Below are positions 42,933-50,418 of a DNA stretch of 64,000 nucleotides, piece after piece. This DNA comes from Vibrio sp. SS-MA-C1-2. Lineage in GTDB: Bacteria; Pseudomonadota; Gammaproteobacteria; Enterobacterales; Vibrionaceae. Below the pieces are notes generated by a model. The model searched no databases. It worked only from the letters and a program-made list of their open reading frames with translations, and was not told the origin of the DNA. The stretch is from NCBI RefSeq assembly GCF_021513135.1, contig NZ_CP090981.1, forward strand, positions 310,001 through 374,000, given 5' to 3'. The position numbers were made by a program, and so were the translations under genes. Position 1 is the stretch's first letter, and each line of letters starts with the position of its first letter.

Positions 42933-43133
42933 TTATTTAAACTCGGAGATTAACAGAGCGTTAACAACACCAATACCTTTAATGGTCTCATTCTTCAACA
43001 TGTTAAATCCGATATAAAAAATAGACCTAATCACCATGAATTGGATGATTAATGTACAAAATATAGAGCCAGTTATACTCTCAATTAAAAATATCCAGTA
43101 ACCTGCGCTCAAATTAATCAGCCTCTGTTTCAT
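42933..43133 (-). CDS. Hypothetical small membrane protein
   Basis: Sixty-six codons on the minus strand starting ATG, mostly hydrophobic with one or two possible membrane segments (WIFLIESITGSIFCTLIIQF, then IRSIFYIGF). No clear ribosome site precedes it and I do not recognise a family. It ends immediately after the fis terminator, which could serve both. May be spurious. Confidence 0.3.
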   Translation of the reverse strand: MKQRLINLSAGYWIFLIESITGSIFCTLIIQFMVIRSIFYIGFNMLKNETIKGIGVVNALLISEFK

Positions 43134-43194
43134 AGCACTTGATAATTATTGAACTATATTAATATATGGAAATGATTATAGAAGGAGAATTGAA

Positions 43195-43356
43195 ATGCGT
43201 TCATTTGAAGAACAATTAGAACAGATGACACTAAAAGCATGGAACATTATGCGAGAACTAGAAAAAAACCCTAAAAAAGAGTATAAAAAAAAATCAAGCT
43301 CATCAACACAAGAGGGGATAAATAAATCATCACAGTTACACACAGCCTCTGAATAA
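43195..43356 (+). CDS. Hypothetical 53-aa Lys/Ser-rich protein
   Basis: Short ORF with a strong ribosome site (AGAAGGAGAAT, then ATG). N-terminal amphipathic helix (MRSFEEQLEQMTLKAWNIMR), then a basic stretch NPKKEYKKKSSSS and a polar tail. No family recognised; a small nucleic-acid-binding or structural role is only a guess. Stands alone among hypothetical genes downstream of fis. Confidence 0.55.
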   Translation: MRSFEEQLEQMTLKAWNIMRELEKNPKKEYKKKSSSSTQEGINKSSQLHTASE

Positions 43357-43546
43357 AATAGATATGCTTTATAATAAATCAGTGTATTGTGATGACTTCT
43401 GATTGATTGTCACTAGTTATTAATAATTATGGTGCATTATTAATAATAGTCTTATATTAACAACGTCCTCTTTTTGCTCTATATCAATTAATTCATTAAT
43501 ATTGTCGAATATAATGCATCCTTTATTATTTATTGGGTTTCGTTTT

Positions 43547-43780
43547 ATGGAAAATATTGAATCGGTATTAAGCATTATCAATAAAGTCGAAAGAGTCAAT
43601 CATGTCGATTTATCTCCATTAAAAGAGTATATCAACACTCATCAAGCTGATAGCTTACAAGCATTCTCATCAATCAATAGCGATGACTCTCTTGATACTC
43701 GATACACGAAATTAATCCCCTTTTTTCCTGGTTATAATAGCGATGCTCAGTTCTTAATTGAAGCATCCGTCTTATTGTAA
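43547..43780 (+). CDS. Hypothetical 77-aa protein
   Basis: Open frame extends from a TTG at 43502 (92 aa); the ATG at 43547 (MENIESVLSIINKVERVNHV) is the likelier start although no good ribosome site precedes either. Sequence is polar with an aromatic motif KLIPFFPGYNSDAQFLIEAS. No family recognised. A weak hairpin (AAATCATT / AATGATTT, 43794-43819) follows. Confidence 0.4.
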   Translation: MENIESVLSIINKVERVNHVDLSPLKEYINTHQADSLQAFSSINSDDSLDTRYTKLIPFFPGYNSDAQFLIEASVLL

Positions 43781-44000
43781 TTGTTTCCATGAAAAATCAT
43801 TACCCTAACGCAATGATTTAAAAGATTTTAAAAAAAGATCAAGATCACAATTATCAATACAATGTTATTAGGTTGATAATAAAAAATTAAAATCCTGTAT
43901 TTTATTGATCACTGTCAATAAAAAAACATAGGTAAACGTTAACATATCCCTACTTTCTTCTTTAATGGATTATCGAAGTTAGCGCATTCTAGTTTCACAT

Positions 44001-44030
44001 AAAAAGGCTACCTTAAACCGTAGCCTTTTT
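44001..44030 (+). terminator. Strong bidirectional terminator in a hypothetical region
   Basis: AAAAAGGCTAC / GTAGCCTTTTT with an 8-nt loop. It lies 220 bases past the nearest plus-strand ORF, inside the 484-base gap 43781-44264 that otherwise shows no gene. Either it ends a long 3' UTR or an unannotated small RNA. Confidence 0.8.
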
Positions 44031-44264
44031 AGCTCTTCTTATTCCAGTTTCAATCCACAATACCAATCTATTCCTCTGCAAGTTGAGTAATAAATCTTAC
44101 TTGAAGTGACTAAAATATCGACGTCGAAAGCGCCTCCTGAAAAAGTGATGTAAATCTCATATTTAACCATGTTAATAAAAAATAATTTACATCATTAAAA
44201 AAAGGTCATAATCTAAAATCGAAATAGATTAAATAATGAACAATAAATCTAGGGGATTATGATT

Positions 44265-44525
44265 ATGATTTTAGATGAATTAATTATTTTAGCTGCAGGA
44301 GCTTATTTTCTTTATCGCTGTTGGAACCGAGACGTCTATCAATCAGCAGCTTTCATTTTATTATTAGAAGACGGGATGACGATGAAAGAAGCTCAAGCAC
44401 GCTCTAAAGCATGCAGAGGAGAAAATGACCCCAAGGTGATGAAGTTTATCTGGAGCCACAAAGAAGGAAAAACAGACATCTTAAAGTGTGCGAAAAAACA
44501 AGGATTGAAAACAGCACTCTGGTAA
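44265..44525 (+). CDS. Hypothetical 86-aa protein with N-terminal membrane segment
   Basis: Two in-frame ATGs (44259 and 44265); AGGGG at 44251-44255 suits the second. N-terminal hydrophobic stretch LDELIILAAGAYFLYRCW, then a soluble part with EDGMTMKEAQARSKACRGENDPKVMKFIW split by basic residues. Cys in ACRGE and LKCAKK. No family recognised. Followed 17 bases later by an ERIC. Confidence 0.6.
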   Translation: MILDELIILAAGAYFLYRCWNRDVYQSAAFILLLEDGMTMKEAQARSKACRGENDPKVMKFIWSHKEGKTDILKCAKKQGLKTALW

Positions 44526-44541
44526 ATTAAAAGATAAGTCA

Positions 44542-44670
44542 ATATCCTCAAGATAATTGGAGTTGCTAGTAGGCGGCAAGTGAATAAGACCTCATGAGTA
44601 TAGGTGTACTACATGATTGGGGCGAATGAGCGGAGCCAACAACCGAGCAACTTCAAGTATGAAGAGTATG
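44542..44670 (+). repeat. ERIC element (copy 7)
   Basis: Near-complete: AGATAATTGGAGTTGCTAG, AGGCGGCAAGTGAATAAGACC, CATGAGTATAGGTGTACTA, GATTGGGGCGAATGAGCGG and CAACTTCAAGTATGAAGAGTAT. Sits between the hypothetical gene and the TetR gene. With copy 8 it flanks a two-gene module in the same orientation. Confidence 0.9.
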
Positions 44671-44683
44671 ATGTCTCTACCTA

Positions 44684-45154
44684 TTAAACAAACATCTTAT
44701 TGTAAATAATTTCACCGAAAACGTTTTTAATCGCTGACTGCGCCTCATCCTCACCAATATTTTTCGCTAACAATTGCTGAAGGCGTACGACTGCACCACG
44801 TGAATATGGGTTTGTGCCATCTTTAAGGATGTTATCTAACAGCATTTTGACCACTTCTTTAAAAAGGTGACTATCTTCATCACGATAAGCTTTTAACCAA
44901 GAGTCAATAAACCCTTGTTTAGAAGTAAAATCTAGCAACGGCATAATCATAGGGAATACCTTTCCTTGAAGTGCCGTTGCAAACATAATATTACTCGCAT
45001 AGTAAGCTTGTATGCTGCTTTTACGAACATTGAACTCTTTCGCTAAACGATCATAAGTCACGGCTCCCCACCCTTCTGTCATAAAAATAGAGAAGATACG
45101 ATCATCCATTCGCTGTTTCTTTTGTGCTTTTTCTTCCGCTGTAATTCTCGCCAT
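44684..45154 (-). CDS. TetR-family transcriptional regulator
   Basis: 156 aa from ATG 45154 (MARITAEEKAQKKQRMDDRI); the open frame reaches back to 45199 but the extra residues look non-coding. N-terminal helix-turn-helix at about 30-50 (VTYDRLAKEFNVRKSSIQAYY), then a helical ligand domain. Shorter than typical TetR proteins (about 190-200). Divergent from the DUF3313-type lipoprotein gene 133 bases away, which may be its target. Ligand unknown; I considered LuxT but the sequence does not convince me. Confidence 0.75.
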   Translation of the reverse strand: MARITAEEKAQKKQRMDDRIFSIFMTEGWGAVTYDRLAKEFNVRKSSIQAYYASNIMFATALQGKVFPMIMPLLDFTSKQGFIDSWLKAYRDEDSHLFKEVVKMLLDNILKDGTNPYSRGAVVRLQQLLAKNIGEDEAQSAIKNVFGEIIYNKMFV

Positions 45155-45287
45155 TATATAAATCCATTGAAAGGTAAGTAAGTGCATTGTAACATACATT
45201 ATACGTTCTAGTACTTAATGATAAGTATCTTCAAAGTGAAATTATATAGGCTATGCTAAAAATTCAGAATCACAATAGGGAAAAGAA

Positions 45288-45965
45288 ATGAATAAAAGGT
45301 TAATTGTCGCCTTGCTCAGTCTATCTTTTATCGTAGGTTGCTCCACAACACCACCGGTAAAAAAAGCACACTTCACTAGCTATGATGACTTCCGAGACGG
45401 CGACCAAAACGGTGTTGATCTAGTTTGGTCTCGTAAAGATATCTTAACTGCCGAACAACTTCATGCCATATTTAGCAGATACGACTCGATTCTATTAGAT
45501 CGAATTTGGGTTGTTGTTGATGGTAGCCAATTAACCGATAATGAAATTAAAAAGCTCAGTATTTATCTACAAGACCGCCTTGCTCAGAAATTGTCTAAAT
45601 ATAAAAAAGTGGTTGATGCACCATCCCCCACTACTCTACGCGTCAGTATCGCAGTGAGCAATATTGAGACCCCAAATCCGATCCTCGCAGTAACCAGTAG
45701 CGTCATGCCTGTTGGCTTAGGAATATCAACCATCTCTAAAATTGTCACTGGGGAGCACACCAACGTAGGTAAAGCAACTATCGAACTAATGGTATCAGAT
45801 TCAACAACCAATCAGCCTATCATCGCCGCTATCGACTCCCGCGCCGGTAATAAAGACTTTTCAACCATGATTGATTCTCTTGATGATGCAAAAGATGCTA
45901 TTAATTGGTGGATCGATCGACTTGGTGACATTCTCGATAATGCACGAGAAAAAGCAAATCAATAA
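45288..45965 (+). CDS. DUF3313-type lipoprotein
   Basis: 225 aa with a lipoprotein signal: MNKRLIVALLSLSFIVGC, lipobox ending at Cys18. The mature part has DDFRDGDQNGVDLVWSRKD and a nucleotide-free alpha/beta pattern typical of DUF3313 outer-membrane-associated lipoproteins of unknown function; the family name is from memory. No Asp at +2, so outer-membrane sorting is expected. GGGAAAAGAA upstream is a weak ribosome site. An ERIC starts 4 bases after the stop. Confidence 0.75.
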   Translation: MNKRLIVALLSLSFIVGCSTTPPVKKAHFTSYDDFRDGDQNGVDLVWSRKDILTAEQLHAIFSRYDSILLDRIWVVVDGSQLTDNEIKKLSIYLQDRLAQKLSKYKKVVDAPSPTTLRVSIAVSNIETPNPILAVTSSVMPVGLGISTISKIVTGEHTNVGKATIELMVSDSTTNQPIIAAIDSRAGNKDFSTMIDSLDDAKDAINWWIDRLGDILDNAREKANQ

Positions 45966-45968
45966 AAC

Positions 45969-46087
45969 TATACCCAAAGTAATTGGAGTTGCTTGTAGGC
46001 GGCAAGTGAATGAGGCCTCATGAGTATAGGTGTACGATATGATTGGGGCGAATGAGCGTAGCCAACAACCTAGCAGCTTCAAGTAAG
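45969..46087 (+). repeat. ERIC element (copy 8)
   Basis: Best-preserved left half: TATACCCAAAGTAATTGGAG, TTGCTTGTAGGCGGCAAGTG, GAGGCCTCATGAGTATAGG, GATTGGGGCGAATGAGCGTA, CCTAGCAGCTTCAAGTA. The last ten bases (AAGGGTATA) are missing or changed. Confidence 0.92.
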
Positions 46088-46203
46088 GTTGATCTAAATC
46101 TTTCATCAAACTGACTCAATTTTGCCATCATTTTGTCATAAAACTCCGCTTAAATACTGTTATACCTAGGTCATTGAAGGCAAGCAACAAAAGAGGATCA
46201 ACA

Positions 46204-46284
46204 GTGAAGCGAAAATGGAAACCAAGAGCCAGAGTAAACTTCTTTTGGCATCTAAAACTAAATCAATCAGCAAGTAGTCAATGA
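46204..46284 (+). CDS. Possible 26-aa basic peptide
   Basis: GTG-started frame reading KRKWKPRARVNFFWHLKLNQ after the start, ending SASSQ. AGAGG lies 10 bases upstream. Very basic with aromatic residues. It is too short to judge and could be chance. Confidence 0.22.
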   Translation: MKRKWKPRARVNFFWHLKLNQSASSQ

Positions 46285-46317
46285 GTTTGATGAAACGATA
46301 AAATAAGGAGAAAGAAG

Positions 46318-46479
46318 ATGGATGTTATCGTGATACTAGAGAGTGGTGAAATTGGTATTGTCGAAGATTGCTTGCGCCCATGCGCCTTACATAATAAAGA
46401 GGTGGAATGTTGGGTTGAAGAGGGATCAGCAAGGCACGGCTTAGTCATTAAACTGGGCATTGTTCGTGCCATTATTTAG
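46318..46479 (+). CDS. Hypothetical 53-aa protein
   Basis: ATG preceded by AAGGAG at good spacing. Sequence starts MDVIVILESGEIGIVEDCLR and contains three cysteines (EDC, RPC, VEC) and a hydrophobic end VIKLGIVRAII. No family recognised. The strong ribosome site and balanced codons make it more likely real than chance. Follows the possible basic peptide and faces the BASS transporter gene. Confidence 0.5.
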   Translation: MDVIVILESGEIGIVEDCLRPCALHNKEVECWVEEGSARHGLVIKLGIVRAII

Positions 46480-46592
46480 TCCGGCTAAAAATCTAACTAC
46501 AACCACAAAGCATGCCAAAAAAAGAGTGCCAACGTCATACTTAAAATTGGCGCTCTCAATTATTTCCATTAAGATCTACAATAAAATCAATA

Positions 46593-47531
46593 TTATAACA
46601 CCGTTGATCGTTTTAATTCGACTTTAGATTGTTTCTTTGAGAAATACCCAGCCACAATTGAGCCTGAAATATTGTGCCAAACCGAAAATAAAGAACCCGC
46701 TACTGCCGACGCTGGCGTAAAGAACTTTAGTGCTAAAGCCGTTGCTAGACCCGAGTTCTGTAATCCCACTTCAAATGCAATAGTACGACATACCTTCTCT
46801 TCAAAACCCAGAGCTTTAGAAATGAAGTAACCCGCCGTGAGACCAAACCCATTATGTAAGATAACGGCAAGCATCACGATAGGGCCAACCGCTGCTAATT
46901 TACTTCCAGTTAGCGCCACAACAATGGCAACAACAAGAATAATCGCAACCATCGAGACAAGCGGTAACAAAGGCTCAATGCTCTTTACTGCCGAATGGAA
47001 AAAGAGATTAAGTAATACACCGACTGTGACAGGTAAAAAAACAATTTTGAATAAACTCAGGATCATTCCCATCACTGGAATATCAACACTCTGCCCCATA
47101 ATCAGTTCAATAATAAATGGCGTTAAAATAACTCCCAAGAACGTTGATAGCGCTGTCATAGTAATAGAAAGAGCCACGTCCCCTTTTGCTAAGTAACACA
47201 TCACATTTGATGACGTACCACCAGCAACCGTCCCCACTAAGACCATACCTAATGTTAGTTCAGGAGAGAAACTCAACATTATACTGATCAATAAGGCCGC
47301 AGCAGGCATTACCGTAAATTGCAGCACTAACCCTAAACCGACTGCTTTTTTATTTTTAATCGCAGCTAGAAAGTCAGTAGGTTTGAGCGTTAATCCCATC
47401 GCGAGCATGATAATCGTCAACAAAGGGACAATCATCGCGCTTTGGGAAGAAAAAGGGGCTGGAACAAAAAAAGCAATTCCCGAACAAAGAATTGCCCAAA
47501 GAGGGAACAAAGTAATAATTTTAGCTAACAT
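46593..47531 (-). CDS. Bile acid:sodium symporter family (BASS) transporter
   Basis: 312-aa inner-membrane protein with about ten helices. Family signatures: LAMGLTLKPTDFLAA, GGTSSNVMCYLAKGDVALSITM, EVGLQNSGLATALALKFF and the two crossed-helix regions. In bacteria such proteins carry organic acids, including pantoate-like compounds, with sodium; the substrate here is unknown. The N-terminus (MLAKIITLFPLWAILCSGIAF) has no signal peptide. The 410-base gap 47532-47941 upstream holds a terminator of the neighbouring small ORF and no other gene seen. Confidence 0.88.
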   Translation of the reverse strand: MLAKIITLFPLWAILCSGIAFFVPAPFSSQSAMIVPLLTIIMLAMGLTLKPTDFLAAIKNKKAVGLGLVLQFTVMPAAALLISIMLSFSPELTLGMVLVGTVAGGTSSNVMCYLAKGDVALSITMTALSTFLGVILTPFIIELIMGQSVDIPVMGMILSLFKIVFLPVTVGVLLNLFFHSAVKSIEPLLPLVSMVAIILVVAIVVALTGSKLAAVGPIVMLAVILHNGFGLTAGYFISKALGFEEKVCRTIAFEVGLQNSGLATALALKFFTPASAVAGSLFSVWHNISGSIVAGYFSKKQSKVELKRSTVL

Positions 47532-47884
47532 AGGTAGAACATCCGTGTGATAACAACTTCCATGGTTACAACCTACAAACCGTTATAACCTTAACAAGTT
47601 GCCAACATAACAAGGTTTACCACCAATCGCCAACATATATTTCAATTTAGTTCATTTTAGTTATGAAGATTCAGAATATATCACTACACATAGTCATTCA
47701 GGCTAATAATATTCTTGTTGTTAGTTCTTAACTTAACAGTTGATTAATATCCAACTAGGCAATATAGGTAGTCATTAAAGCCTATTCTATTTTATACCGA
47801 CTTTGAAATTGTCACTCATTTAAAGTTAGGGTGACACTTCATCCAATTATTTAAGGCTTCATATTAGTAAAAAATAGTCACAAA

Positions 47885-47917
47885 AAAGGTCACTGTGTAG
47901 AATTTTAAGTGACCTTT
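47885..47917 (-). terminator. Terminator of the small minus-strand ORF
   Basis: AAGGTCACT / AGTGACCTT arms, 13-nt loop, followed on the minus strand by T6. Lies 25 bases past the stop of the 38-aa ORF. Confidence 0.72.
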
Positions 47918-47941
47918 GGTTTGGAAGTGTTGAATTTAAGG

Positions 47942-48058
47942 TTATTCAGCGATTAAGTATAAGCTCAAAAAGAGGATTGAAATTGAAGAGCAAATCTTTG
48001 CCGCGGCAACAATCTTAAACATCGTATTAATGGCATGAATTTTCACATTACTGAGCAT
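47942..48058 (-). CDS. Hypothetical 38-aa membrane peptide
   Basis: Starts MLSNVKIHAINTMFKIVAAA on the minus strand and ends in a hydrophobic helix (ICSSISILFLSLYLIAE). AAGGAG stands at ideal distance before the ATG and a terminator follows the stop, so it has the form of a complete small gene. One membrane segment in the C-terminal half. No family recognised. Confidence 0.58.
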   Translation of the reverse strand: MLSNVKIHAINTMFKIVAAAKICSSISILFLSLYLIAE

Positions 48059-48215
48059 AAATTCTCCTTAATAAATTTTAACTTTCCTTTATTTCCTAAT
48101 TAAGAATACGCCTGTTTTACCTATAAATCTCTTTTCAAAGATGATCGTGATCAACAAAATAAACGATAATAAAAAACAAATAAAAAACATTAAACTCAAT
48201 AAGACATACGCATCA

Positions 48216-48343
48216 TATATACCCAAAGTCATTAGAGTTTCTAGTGAGCGGCAAGTGAATGAGACCCCATGAGTATAGATATACTATATGGTTGGGACGA
48301 ATGAGCGACGCCAACAACCTAGCAACTTCAAGTAAGAAGGGGA
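48216..48343 (+). repeat. ERIC element (copy 9)
   Basis: TATATACCCAAAGTCATTAG, GTTTCTAGTGAGCGGCAAGT, GAGACCCCATGAGTATAGAT, GGTTGGGACGAATGAGCG, CCTAGCAACTTCAAGTAAGAAGGGG. Ends 6 bases past the stop of the minus-strand gene that follows. Confidence 0.9.
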
Positions 48344-48348
48344 TAAAA

Positions 48349-48588
48349 CTAACCACGTCCTCTTCTTAACTCTTTCACCCAATGATTCAAGTGTGTCACT
48401 TGCTCTTTTGATACCGAACTTTGCCCATACCCCATCTCGGCAATATCTTGAATTTCATTCTCGATCGCATAATAAATATCTTCACTGACTAACGGCGAAT
48501 TATCGGCATTCAGGTCATAACCAAAGCTCTTGATTCGAGAAACAACAACCTTTTTTAAATATTCGGTAGAAACAGTTTTTTTAAGCAT
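48349..48588 (-). CDS. Hypothetical 79-aa protein
   Basis: Start set at ATG 48588 (MLKKTVSTEYLKKVVVSRIK) with AGGAG at good spacing; the open frame reaches 48609. Polar, mostly helical, with ADNSPLVSEDIYYAIENEIQ and a basic end VKELRRGRG. No membrane segment. No family recognised. Confidence 0.6.
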   Translation of the reverse strand: MLKKTVSTEYLKKVVVSRIKSFGYDLNADNSPLVSEDIYYAIENEIQDIAEMGYGQSSVSKEQVTHLNHWVKELRRGRG

Positions 48589-48965
48589 AGTCACGACTCC
48601 TATTCTCAAACAAAATAACGACTAACATAATCGATTCCCCTAAATGCTAATGTAGACCACTCGGCGATAAATCGTGTTATTTCTTTGTAAAATTGGGAGA
48701 AAATTAAAATAGAAAAAAAGAGGGGCATCATCGGGTTATCAATATCTAGAAATAAAAAACCACCCAGTAGGCGGTTAAACTAGCAAGAAATACACACACT
48801 AATTAACCATGGTTTAACTGTGGCCTTTCTCATCTGACGGTTAAATAATGATATTTATTACAAAATATACGATAAAAAGAAATGTCGGGGACAGTTTATT
48901 ATCGTATTAATACTTTGCCAAAGTTGTTTCAATTCAACCTGTAAAAGTATATGAGGGGAGGATTG

Positions 48966-49007
48966 ATGTTAATAATATTGATCGTATATAGATGGTGGGT
49001 TAAATAA
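48966..49007 (+). CDS. Possible 13-aa hydrophobic peptide
   Basis: MLIILIVYRWWVK then stop. The ribosome site GGGGAGGA stands 4-5 bases before the ATG and is among the strongest in the window. Two tandem Trp codons near the end resemble an attenuation leader, but no biosynthetic gene follows on this strand; it might also be a toxin-like hydrophobic peptide. Chance cannot be excluded. Confidence 0.25.
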   Translation: MLIILIVYRWWVK

Positions 49008-49128
49008 CATCCATAATTATCAATGCAGTTCAGGTATCTATATTAATAAACTATCCATTGAATAATAGATCTATTTTTCACTCAACTGACAAATAATAAG
49101 AGTAAAAAATCATCACCTTAATCTTGAC

Positions 49129-49209
49129 TATACTTAAAGTAATCAAAGTTTCTACTCAATGGCAAATAAGTAAGACCTGTAATTAACAGCTTCAAATGTA
49201 AGTTATATA
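49129..49209 (+). repeat. Shortened, degenerate ERIC (copy 10)
   Basis: About 81 bp: TATACTTAAAGTAATCAAAG, GTTTCTACTCAATGGCAAATAAGT, then after an internal deletion AACAGCTTCAAATGTAAG and TTATATA. Confidence 0.65.
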
Positions 49210-49243
49210 GCAATACTCAATAATCAACTAATGTACTTTATAA

Positions 49244-49843
49244 CTATTTCAATGTGTTATGATAAAGAAGAATCTCCATTCCATTCGCTTTTATCAATCC
49301 TTCGGCTTCTAGTTCTTTAAGTGTACGGCCGACGGTTTCTCTGTTTCTTAATATAATACCAGAGAGAGTAATGCGAGAAACTTTAACGATTCGACCCTCA
49401 GGGTGTGTTATTGCTAAATTTTTTCTTGAAAGGTAAATAAGAGTTCCAAGTAACTGTTGTTTTGTCGACTCATAGCGGTATGAAATCGCTTTGTTAAATA
49501 GACTTTGTTTCTTATAAATCACTGTCGTTAGAAGGAAGGTGAGAAACTCAGGATCTTCTTTTATACGTGCAATAGGGAGCTTGACGATGGTACAGGCATT
49601 CATCGCTTTCACTTCTAATGGATAAGCGTTAACACCTAAACAAGCTTCTTCACAAAAAAGTTCTCCATGACTCAAAACGTCAAGGATAAGCTTTTCACGT
49701 TCTTGCTCTTTTTGGATAATAACCGCCCCTTTGTAGATAATATAAAGGCTATCGGTTTTATCCCCTTCGGAGAGAATAACATCATTTCGTTTATACTCTT
49801 TTGTCTCACCGAGTTGTATCCACTTTCTTAATAAAGCATTCAT
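49244..49843 (-). CDS. Crp/Fnr-family transcriptional regulator
   Basis: 199 aa: cyclic-nucleotide-binding-like beta barrel (about 18-105; VILSEGDKTDSLYIIYKGAVII) and a C-terminal winged helix (about 145-195) with the recognition helix in SGIILRNRETVGRTLKELEAEGLI. It lacks the N-terminal Cys cluster of Fnr and the cAMP-contact pattern RELAM of Crp, so its signal is unknown. Divergent from the TDT permease gene across a 575-base AT-rich gap with palindromes, a possible regulator-target pair. Confidence 0.88.
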   Translation of the reverse strand: MNALLRKWIQLGETKEYKRNDVILSEGDKTDSLYIIYKGAVIIQKEQEREKLILDVLSHGELFCEEACLGVNAYPLEVKAMNACTIVKLPIARIKEDPEFLTFLLTTVIYKKQSLFNKAISYRYESTKQQLLGTLIYLSRKNLAITHPEGRIVKVSRITLSGIILRNRETVGRTLKELEAEGLIKANGMEILLYHNTLK

Positions 49844-50001
49844 TTCACACCTACAATCGCTACCGCTTTATCATTGAAGTTATTATTACAATGCCTATTA
49901 CCAAAAAACGATACGATGACACTCTAATCTATTTATTTATGGTTATTTTTTATGAAAATACACTTTTTACCGTGCAATCTTCATACAAAAAAATTAAATT
50001 A

Positions 50002-50052
50002 ATTTAGTTAACTAAATATTTTGATATTAAATTTCAATTAACTAGGTTAATT
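50002..50052. promoter_or_regulatory. Palindrome cluster between the Crp/Fnr regulator and the TDT gene
   Basis: A 16-bp perfect palindrome ATTTAGTTAACTAAAT (50002-50017) and, 18 bases on, AATTAAC-TAG-GTTAATT (50036-50052). Both share the GTTAA core. Candidate operators about 160-210 bases upstream of the regulator start. Confidence 0.4.
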
Positions 50053-50336
50053 TAATTAATAAATAATTCCTCATCGTAAAGTACTTTTCTCTATAATTTA
50101 TATTGATGCTTGTTAAGGTATAATTGTGATTATCTATTGTCTATTAACGATTTAATCTTTTGTTTTAAAATGCGATATTATTGACAATTTTGGATTCAAA
50201 AACTTGCTACATCACACTTCTTTTTGCCTTATTTCTCCTTGCTTCTCTTCTGTCTAAAACTTTCCTTGGGTAAATTAATAACCCCCATACGGCAACATAA
50301 AGGAAAAGAATGATTAACAATTAATTAAAATTGGGT

Positions 50337-50361
50337 TAACGTAAGAAAATTCCTTACGTTA
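50337..50361. promoter_or_regulatory. Inverted repeat upstream of the TDT gene
   Basis: TAACGTAAG / CTTACGTTA with a 7-nt spacer, 57 bases before the TDT start. Could be an operator or a 5' UTR hairpin. The remainder of the 49844-50418 gap shows no gene. Confidence 0.45.
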
Positions 50362-50418
50362 GTAGCAATAAGATGTATAATTGCCACCAAAAGATACCCA
50401 TAAATAGGTAAATGGATT

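Larger units (their letters stand above)
48589..49243. other. Gene-poor AT-rich gap
   Basis: 655 bases. Contents seen: a GGGGACAG motif at 48888-48895 like those around the RAYT gene; a 13-codon ORF with strong ribosome site (48966-49007); a shortened ERIC (49129-49209). No larger coding frame recognised. Confidence 0.6.

Noticed and set aside
44684-45154. TetR regulator as the quorum-sensing regulator LuxT
   Set aside because: The N-terminal sequence does not match what I remember of LuxT, so only the family is stated.
48966-49007. Thirteen-aa ORF as a trp leader peptide
   Set aside because: Two Trp codons fit, but no trp gene or attenuator hairpin of convincing strength follows; kept only as a low-confidence ORF.
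49801-50007. 68-aa plus-strand frame overlapping the 5' end of the Crp/Fnr gene
   Set aside because: No ribosome site, overlaps a well-supported gene on the other strand, and its composition is that of AT-rich intergenic DNA.
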